Below, one piece after another: positions 5,889 to 11,685 of a DNA stretch of 11,685 nt. Every line of letters starts with the position of its first letter. Position 1 is the stretch's first letter. The stretch is taken from the NCBI GenBank assembly GCA_037140475.1, contig JBAXEJ010000063.1, positions 1 to 11,685 of the forward strand, in the 5' to 3' direction. The position numbers were made by a program, and so were the translations under genes. This stretch comes from PALSA-1006 sp037140475. GTDB lineage: Bacteria; Pseudomonadota; Gammaproteobacteria; Burkholderiales; Gallionellaceae. Below the pieces are notes generated by a model. It ran no database searches and was not told the DNA's origin. It saw nothing but the letters and a program-made list of their open reading frames with translations.

Positions 5889-8800
5889 TTACCCCACCCA
5901 CTTCCGTGCATTTTGGAACATGCGCAACCAAGCGCCGTTCTCCTGCCACTCACGCGGATACCATGAGTTTTGCACCGCACGGAAAACTCGCTCAGGGTGA
6001 GGCATCATGATACTGAAGCGACCATCTGGCGTTGTCAGGCCCGTGATACCTTGTGGTGATCCATTAGGGTTGAGCGGATAAGTTTGTGTTGGCTTACCTT
6101 TGTGGTCGATATAGCGCAACGACACGAGCGGTTGAGCCGCTTTCAGTTTGGCGTTATTACTAAAATCGGCATAGCCTTCACCGTGCGCCACCACAATCGG
6201 CATGCGACTGCCCGCCATGCCATCAAACAAGATAGAAGGCGACTGTTGCACTTCTACCATCACGAAACGCGCTTCAAATTGCTCTGACTGATTACGTGCA
6301 AAGTGCGCCCAATTTTCTGCGCCGGGAATAATTTCGTGCAGGTTGCTCATCATTTGACAGCCGTTGCACACACCCAACGCAAAGGTGTCGTCACGTTTAA
6401 AGAAGGCTTCAAACTCATCGCGTGCACGCGGGTTGAACAGAATCGATTTTGCCCAACCTTCGCCCGCACCGAGCACATCACCGTAAGAGAAGCCACCGCA
6501 AGCGGCAACGCCTTTAAAGTCAGCCAGCTTCACACGACCACTAATGATGTCGCTCATGTGTACGTCAACAGCGGCGAAGCCCGCACGATCAAATGCGGCC
6601 GCCATTTCCACTTGGCCATTCACACCCTGTTCACGCAAGATCGCCATCTTGGGGCGTGATAGAAGTAATGCAGGTGAAACACTTTCATTCACATCGTAAG
6701 TCAGCTTAACGTTCAGCCCTGCATCTTTGGCATCCAAAATGCGGTCATACTCTTGCTGCGCGCACGCTGGATTATCACGCAACTTTTGTAATTGATAGGT
6801 TGTCTCAGACCAAGTGCGGCGCAAGCTAATTGCGTTCTCGGTGTAGAGCGTTTTGCCGCCGCGTGAAATATTGAACATGCCGGTTTTATTTAAACGCGCC
6901 ACTTCATGCACGCTGCTCAAGCCTGCTTCATCGCACAGCACAAAAATATCCGCAAGATCGGCACGGCGCACCTGCAATAGCGCACCTAGCTCTTCGTTGA
7001 AGAGGGCACTTAGATCATCGCCTTTTAGTTCATCCAAGCGCACATCTAAACCAAGGTGTGACGCAAATGACATTTCGCACAATGCCGCCAACATGCCGCC
7101 GTCGGAACGATCGTGATAAGCCAACAACCTAGCTTCACGGTTAAAACGCTGAATCAAATTAAAGAAGGCTTTGAGCTTTGCCGCCTCATCGACATCCGGT
7201 GCGACATCGCCCACTTGCTTATAAACCTGCGCCAACGCTGAGCCGCCCATGCGATTTTTTCCAGCGCCTAAGTCAAACAACAATACGACCGTGTCAGTGT
7301 TCGCTTCAAGTTGCGGCGTCAGCGTTTTACGTGCATCGCTACACGGTGCAAAGGCAGTGACGATGAGCGACAGCGGTGCGGTGACAGATTTCTTTTCGCC
7401 CTTCTCTTCCCATGAAGTCTTCATCGACATCGAATCTTTGCCAACGGGAATGCTGATGCCGAGCTGCGGGCAAAGTTCCATACCTACCGCATGCACCGTA
7501 TCAAACAGCGCGGCATCTTCGCCGTGATGGCCGGCCGCGGCCATCCAATTGGCAGAGAGTTTGATGTCGCCGATTTTTTCAATCTGCGCAGCAGCGATAT
7601 TGGTGATTGCTTCACCAATCGCCATACGACCAGAAGCGGGGCCATTGATCACGGCAATCGGGGTGCGTTCACCCAACGCGAAAGCTTCACCGAGATTAGT
7701 GTTGTAACCCATCAAGGTTACCGCCACATCGGCTACGGGCACTTGCCAAGGCCCGACCATTTGGTCACGCGCCGTCATGCCGCCTACGGTGCGGTCGCCA
7801 ATACTAATCAGGAAGGTTTTATCTGCGACTGATGGTAGCGACAACACACGCTGAATCGCCTCACGCAACACAATTTTGCTGGTATCGAACTTTGGCAACT
7901 TCACTTCTTCGCGCTTCACGTTGCGCGTCATCTTGGGCGGCTTACCGAGTAACACCGAAAGCGGCATATCGACCGCATTGTTGTTGAACTCTTCATCATG
8001 CACCACAAGACGATCTTCGCTAATGGCTTTGCCCAACACCGCAAACGGGCAACGCTCGCGCTCGCACATCGCTTTAAATTCATCTAAACGTGCTGCGGGA
8101 ATCGCCAACACATAACGCTCTTGTGATTCGTTACTCCAAATCTGCATCGGCGTCATGCCACGTTCTTCGTTAGGCACGTTGCGCAATTCAAAGTGTGCGC
8201 CCTTACCGCCGCCATGCACCAACTCAGGCAAGGCATTAGAGATGCCGCCTGCGCCTACGTCGTGAATTGAGAGGATCGGATTGTTGTCGCCGAGTTGCCA
8301 GCAACGATCGATCACTTCTTGTGCGCGACGTTGCATCTCTGGGTTGCCACGTTGCACGGAATCAAAATCGAGATTTTCTGCGTTTGCACCGGTATCCATA
8401 CTGGATGCCGCACCACCACCCAAACCAATCAACATACCCGGGCCGCCGAGTTGAATCAGCACAGCGCCTTCGGGCAAATCATGTTTGTGTGTGTGCTCTG
8501 CGCGAATGCTCCCTACGCCTCCGGCCAACATAATCGGCTTGTGATAACCGCGCACTTCACCATTCACTTTTTCTTCAAAGGTGCGGAAGTAACCGGTTAA
8601 ATTCGGACGGCCAAATTCGTTGTTGAACGCGGCGCCACCCAGTGGACCGTCAATCATGATGTGTAGTCGCGAAACAATGCGCCCCGGCTTACCGACGGCA
8701 TTATTTTCCCACGGCTGAGTAAAGCCAGGAATATTCAAATTAGACACCGAGAAACCAACCAAGCCCGCTTTCGGTTTGGAACCGGAACCCGTTGCACCCT

Positions 8801-9779
8801 CATCACGAATCTCGCCACCCGAACCGGTTGCAGCACCCGCAAAGGGTGCAATCGCTGTCGGGTGGTTATGCGTCTCTACCTTCATCAAAGTATGCGTGAG
8901 CTCGTTACTAAAGGCGTAAGCGCCACCTTCGCGTGGATAGAAGCGCTCGATCTCCGCACCTTCAATCACCGAGGAGTTATCCGAGTACGCAATCACCGTT
9001 CCAGCAGGATTTAATTTATGCGTATTGCGAATCATGCCGAACAGAGAGATCGCTTGCTGCTCGTCGTCGATTACCCAGTCCGCATTAAAGATTTTGTGGC
9101 GACAATGTTCAGAGTTGGCCTGAGCGAACATCATCAATTCAACATCGGTTGGATTGCGCCCTAGCTTAGTGAAGTTTTCCACCAAATACTCAATCTCGTC
9201 AGCCGAAAGTGCCAAGCCCAACTCGCGGTTCGCCACTTCAAGCGCACCTTTGCCGCCGCTAAGAATATCTACACTCGACAATGGCTGTGGCGTGCCGTGC
9301 TTAAAGATTTGATTTTCAATACCTGCAATTTCGGACACCACCGATTCGGTCATGCGGTCATGCAACAAGGGCAGCACGACTTTCATTTCCGCCGCACTCA
9401 ATGTTTTTCCGCTCTTGCTCTTGAGGTAATACACCACACCGCGCTCAATGCGCGCAATACTTGGCAAAGCGCAGTGCTGCGCAATATCGGTTGCCTTAGA
9501 TGACCACGGTGAAATCGTACCCAGGCGCGGCACAATTAGAATTTGCTGCAAACTGGCAGCCGGAATTTTTGCGCTGGCTTCAATGTTTAACAAACGATCA
9601 AGCAACTTTTCTTCGGCATCACTCAAGGCCGACTTCAACTCAGTGAAGTAGCAGTGGCGTGTATCCTCAATCGAAATAGTCGGCGCAGCTACTTTAAGCG
9701 CGGCACGAAGTTTTTCCAAACGAAAGGAAGAGAGTGCAGGGTTGCCAACAGAAATTTTGCTGAGAGTAGCGCTAGACAT
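5889..9779 (-). CDS. purL: Phosphoribosylformylglycinamidine synthase (FGAM synthase), single-chain
   Basis: This enzyme catalyses the fourth step of de novo purine synthesis in the cytoplasm: FGAR + glutamine + ATP to FGAM + glutamate + ADP + Pi (EC 6.3.5.3). At 1296 aa it matches the large proteobacterial form (about 1295 aa in E. coli), not the split PurS/PurL/PurQ system. Order: N-terminal PurS-like domain about 1-165; linker about 170-225 with 'FAQANSEHCRHKIF' (218-231); first AIRS-like ATP-binding half with 'KVETHNHPTAIAPFAGAATGSGGEIRDEGATG' beginning at 300; second AIRS half with 'VGKDSMSMK' (779-787) and 'AYHDRSDGG' (887-895); C-terminal glutamine amidotransferase about 1040-1296. The triad is present: nucleophile C1138 in 'GVCNGCQMMSN', with H1261 and E1263 in 'HPERVFRA'. 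The ATG at 9779 has only a weak GAG as ribosome site. It is convergent with the kinase gene, divergent from nnrD, and looks monocistronic. No PurR-type operator is evident upstream. Confidence 0.98.
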   Translation of the reverse strand: MSSATLSKISVGNPALSSFRLEKLRAALKVAAPTISIEDTRHCYFTELKSALSDAEEKLLDRLLNIEASAKIPAASLQQILIVPRLGTISPWSSKATDIAQHCALPSIARIERGVVYYLKSKSGKTLSAAEMKVVLPLLHDRMTESVVSEIAGIENQIFKHGTPQPLSSVDILSGGKGALEVANRELGLALSADEIEYLVENFTKLGRNPTDVELMMFAQANSEHCRHKIFNADWVIDDEQQAISLFGMIRNTHKLNPAGTVIAYSDNSSVIEGAEIERFYPREGGAYAFSNELTHTLMKVETHNHPTAIAPFAGAATGSGGEIRDEGATGSGSKPKAGLVGFSVSNLNIPGFTQPWENNAVGKPGRIVSRLHIMIDGPLGGAAFNNEFGRPNLTGYFRTFEEKVNGEVRGYHKPIMLAGGVGSIRAEHTHKHDLPEGAVLIQLGGPGMLIGLGGGAASSMDTGANAENLDFDSVQRGNPEMQRRAQEVIDRCWQLGDNNPILSIHDVGAGGISNALPELVHGGGKGAHFELRNVPNEERGMTPMQIWSNESQERYVLAIPAARLDEFKAMCERERCPFAVLGKAISEDRLVVHDEEFNNNAVDMPLSVLLGKPPKMTRNVKREEVKLPKFDTSKIVLREAIQRVLSLPSVADKTFLISIGDRTVGGMTARDQMVGPWQVPVADVAVTLMGYNTNLGEAFALGERTPIAVINGPASGRMAIGEAITNIAAAQIEKIGDIKLSANWMAAAGHHGEDAALFDTVHAVGMELCPQLGISIPVGKDSMSMKTSWEEKGEKKSVTAPLSLIVTAFAPCSDARKTLTPQLEANTDTVVLLFDLGAGKNRMGGSALAQVYKQVGDVAPDVDEAAKLKAFFNLIQRFNREARLLAYHDRSDGGMLAALCEMSFASHLGLDVRLDELKGDDLSALFNEELGALLQVRRADLADIFVLCDEAGLSSVHEVARLNKTGMFNISRGGKTLYTENAISLRRTWSETTYQLQKLRDNPACAQQEYDRILDAKDAGLNVKLTYDVNESVSPALLLSRPKMAILREQGVNGQVEMAAAFDRAGFAAVDVHMSDIISGRVKLADFKGVAACGGFSYGDVLGAGEGWAKSILFNPRARDEFEAFFKRDDTFALGVCNGCQMMSNLHEIIPGAENWAHFARNQSEQFEARFVMVEVQQSPSILFDGMAGSRMPIVVAHGEGYADFSNNAKLKAAQPLVSLRYIDHKGKPTQTYPLNPNGSPQGITGLTTPDGRFSIMMPHPERVFRAVQNSWYPREWQENGAWLRMFQNARKWVG

Positions 9780-9855
9780 AAATTGATCTCATGGGAGCGT
9801 TAAAAACGGGATGCAATTATAATCCACCAAGTCCTTCACTCTCAGGGAAAACAAC
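9780..9855. promoter_or_regulatory. Compact divergent promoter region of purL and nnrD with overlapping -10 boxes
   Basis: Only 76 bases separate the two divergent start codons. A perfect TATAAT lies on the plus strand at 9818-9823 and another on the minus strand at 9816-9821, because the segment AATTATAAT is nearly self-complementary. Both are suitably placed to start short leaders (about 25-30 bases) to nnrD and purL. Neither has a convincing -35 hexamer at 16-18 bases. A plausible ribosome site CAGGGAAA precedes the nnrD ATG. Confidence 0.5.
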
Positions 9856-10707
9856 ATGTCGGTTACACGTCCTAGCACCCTCACTCAAAAGCAAGTCATC
9901 GCCTTCCTCAAGCCTCGCCCAAAAGATAGCCATAAAGGCCTGTTTGGCACGATTGCGGTTATCGGCGGAGCAAATGGAGCCCTCGGGGCCGCGTTGCTCG
10001 CTGGACGCGCCGCACTCAAACTCGGTGCAGGTTGTGTAAAGGTAGGTTTACTCGCAGATAACACGCCGACCGTGGACACGCAAATGCCAGAACTCATGCT
10101 GCATGGTGCCGCTGAAACGCTGAAATCGGCGAAGGCAAATGTCATTGCACTGGGTTGCGGCCTAGGTCAAAGCCTTGCTGCACAAAAAATTCTGTACGAC
10201 GCATTGCAAGTCGAAGTGCCTATGGTGCTGGATGCCGATGCACTCAATATCATCGCGCTACGCCCTGACCTTCGTAGCATTTTGCATAGCCGCAAAGCCG
10301 CTACCGTCTGCACGCCCCACCCCGGTGAGGCCGCACGCTTGTTGCATTGCAAAGTAGAGGATGTACAAGCCGACCGTACTGGAGCAGCACTTGAACTCAC
10401 TCGGAAGCTAAGCAGTAGCGTGGTGTTGAAAGGCGCAGGAAGTATTTGCGCCACTCGTGAGGGAAAACTTTATCTCAATAAAACCGGTAACCCCGGCATG
10501 AGCAGTGCAGGCATGGGCGACGTGCTAACGGGCATGATTGCCGCGTTCATTGCACAAGGCTTGAGCGCTGACGAAGCACTGCTACTAGGTGTGCATTTGC
10601 ACGGCGCGGCAGGCGATGCGCTGGCGGCACAACACGCCACGATTGGCATGAGTGCAACTGAAGTGACGGAGTGGGCTAGATACCTAATTAATCAATGGAT
10701 TGCATGA
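9856..10707 (+). CDS. nnrD: ADP-dependent NAD(P)H-hydrate dehydratase (stand-alone YjeF C-terminal domain)
   Basis: This enzyme repairs damaged nicotinamide cofactors in the cytoplasm: it dehydrates S-NAD(P)HX back to NAD(P)H using ADP (EC 4.2.1.136). The 283-aa protein is one ribokinase-like domain, the length of a single NnrD. Visible family motifs: 'KDSHKGLFGTIAVIGG' (23-38), 'LDADALN' (125-131), 'TPHPGEAARLL' (153-163), 'LKGAGS' (191-196), and the nucleotide-binding/catalytic 'GNPGMSSAGMGDVLTG' (211-226) with D222. The N-terminal epimerase domain (NnrE) found fused in E. coli YjeF is absent, so the epimerase should be encoded elsewhere. It is divergent from purL across a 76-base gap, and a restriction-modification gene starts 31 bases downstream with no terminator between them, so co-transcription is possible although the functions are unrelated. 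Confidence 0.95.
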   Translation: MSVTRPSTLTQKQVIAFLKPRPKDSHKGLFGTIAVIGGANGALGAALLAGRAALKLGAGCVKVGLLADNTPTVDTQMPELMLHGAAETLKSAKANVIALGCGLGQSLAAQKILYDALQVEVPMVLDADALNIIALRPDLRSILHSRKAATVCTPHPGEAARLLHCKVEDVQADRTGAALELTRKLSSSVVLKGAGSICATREGKLYLNKTGNPGMSSAGMGDVLTGMIAAFIAQGLSADEALLLGVHLHGAAGDALAAQHATIGMSATEVTEWARYLINQWIA

Positions 10708-10738
10708 TATTTTTTACGCCAATCAATAAAGGATAACT

Positions 10739-11685
10739 ATGTCCGCCCCCTCTGAAGTCCTTGCCTTAATTGAAAATTTCGAACGCAATCTCGATGCCTA
10801 TCGCGGCGGCAAATACAACGAAACACAAGTGCGACGCGACTTCATTGACCCGCTTTTCAAAGCCTTGGGCTGGGACATGGACAACAGTACGGGCTACGCC
10901 GAAGCCTACCGCGACGTAATTCACGAAGACGCAATCAAAATTGGCGCCTCCACCCGCGCACCGGATTACAGCTTTCGCATCGGTGGGCAGCGCAAATTTT
11001 TCCTTGAAGCGAAAAAGCCCTCGGTCAATATTAAAGATGATGTCGAACCTGCCTTTCAACTGCGTCGCTATGCGTGGTCGGCAAAATTACCGCTCTCTAT
11101 CGTCACCGACTTTGAAGAATTTGCCATCTACGATTGCCGCCAAAAGCCCAACAAAAATGACAAGGCCAGTAAGGCGCGTTTGTTTTATTGCACCTATCGC
11201 GACTATGCAGAAAAGTGGGACGAAATCGCGGGTATTTTTTCCAAAGAAGCCGTGCTTAAAGGCTCGTTCGACAAATACGCCAACACCAGCAAAGGCAAGC
11301 GCGGCACGAGCGAAGTGGATAGTGCGTTTCTTGAAGAGATTGAAACTTGGCGCGACTTATTGGCGCACAACATCGCCCTGCGGAATGCCGAATTAAGCCA
11401 GCGCGACCTCAACTTTGCGGTGCAGCAAACAATCGACCGCATTATCTTTTTGCGCATCGGCGAAGACCGAGGCATCGAGCCTTACGGCAAACTCATGGCA
11501 TTGCAAAACGGCGCGAATGTTTATGGCCGTTTACGTCAGATGTTCCGCGATGCGGATGACCGCTACAACTCCGGCTTATTTCATTTCAGCAAAGAAAAGA
11601 ATCGCAGCGGCGCTGCGGATGAGCTGACACTACATTTAGAAATTGACGACAAACCACTGAAAGAGATTTTCAAGAACCTCTATTA
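10739..11685 (+). CDS. Type IIG-like restriction-modification enzyme, N-terminal part (partial, runs off the right edge)
   Basis: I translated this directly: 315 codons are open from the ATG at 10739 to the window end, with no stop. AAGGA lies 5 bases before the ATG. Residues about 25-135 match the type I R-subunit-like N-terminal nuclease domain of combined restriction-modification proteins: 'TQVRRDFIDPLFKALGWD' (29-46), then a PD-(D/E)xK core with P75-D76 in 'APDYSFRIGG' and E90-A91-K92 in 'FFLEAKKPS', then 'QLRRYAWSAKLPLSIVTDFEEFAIYD' beginning at 107. E28 could be the additional upstream acidic residue. The segment about 190-315 ('DLLAHNIALRN', 'AVQQTIDRIIFLRIGEDRGIEPYG') is the helical connector that in this family precedes an Eco57I-type N6-adenine methyltransferase and a TaqI-like specificity domain; those would lie beyond the window and are not seen. 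Expected role: cleavage of unmodified foreign DNA and self-modification. A solitary BREX or type I subunit is less likely. Confidence 0.82.
   Translation, partial: MSAPSEVLALIENFERNLDAYRGGKYNETQVRRDFIDPLFKALGWDMDNSTGYAEAYRDVIHEDAIKIGASTRAPDYSFRIGGQRKFFLEAKKPSVNIKDDVEPAFQLRRYAWSAKLPLSIVTDFEEFAIYDCRQKPNKNDKASKARLFYCTYRDYAEKWDEIAGIFSKEAVLKGSFDKYANTSKGKRGTSEVDSAFLEEIETWRDLLAHNIALRNAELSQRDLNFAVQQTIDRIIFLRIGEDRGIEPYGKLMALQNGANVYGRLRQMFRDADDRYNSGLFHFSKEKNRSGAADELTLHLEIDDKPLKEIFKNLY

Noticed and set aside
6084..9651. Many plus-strand frames of 60-118 codons opposite purL.
   Set aside because: They are shadows of a long, highly conserved gene; none has a recognisable domain or an organised ribosome site.
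9780..9855. Possible PurR operator upstream of purL.
   Set aside because: No palindrome resembling the ACGCAAACGTTTGCGT-type box is visible in the gap.
10941..11396. A 151-codon plus-strand frame inside the restriction-modification gene.
   Set aside because: It is low-complexity, rich in Arg/Pro/Lys and out of frame with the 315-codon frame, which carries clear nuclease motifs.

Overview
The window looks like a chromosomal segment of a Gram-negative proteobacterium. Its single-chain PurL of 1296 residues, with the amidotransferase domain fused at the C-terminus, is the proteobacterial form. From memory, stretches of it (residues about 215-285) read more like betaproteobacterial than enterobacterial PurL, so I lean to Betaproteobacteria; this is an inference, not a search result. 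Lipoprotein and Sec signal peptides and transmembrane sensors also fit a Gram-negative cell.

Left half (1-5785): an envelope-sensing cluster in two divergent arms. The minus arm reads diguanylate cyclase (dCACHE-HAMP-GGDEF, 2508 to 820) and then a PhnD-family binding protein with a lipobox (690 to beyond the left edge). A REPIN-like pair of inverted palindromes, bracketed by a 22-base direct repeat, lies between them. The plus arm reads a secreted PhnD-family binding protein (2723-3574) and, 3 bases later, a hybrid-free PAS-PAS histidine kinase (3578-5785). Neither arm contains an ABC permease, an ABC ATPase or a response regulator within the window. The most economical reading is that the two binding proteins report a small ligand to the membrane sensors, giving one c-di-GMP output and one phosphorelay output, rather than feeding a transporter.

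Middle (5786-9779): a perfect 20-bp-stem hairpin ends both convergent transcripts. It is followed by purL on the minus strand, the fourth step of de novo purine synthesis, with all expected motifs intact.

Right (9780-11685): purL diverges from nnrD, a stand-alone ADP-dependent NAD(P)H-hydrate dehydratase. The 76-base gap holds overlapping TATAAT boxes, one per strand. A large restriction-modification gene starts 31 bases after nnrD. It has an N-terminal PD-(D/E)xK nuclease domain of the type IIG kind and runs off the right edge before its methyltransferase part.

No tRNA, rRNA, CRISPR array, transposase or tandem repeat array was seen. The region most likely to reward follow-up is the paired PhnD-like/sensor cluster.
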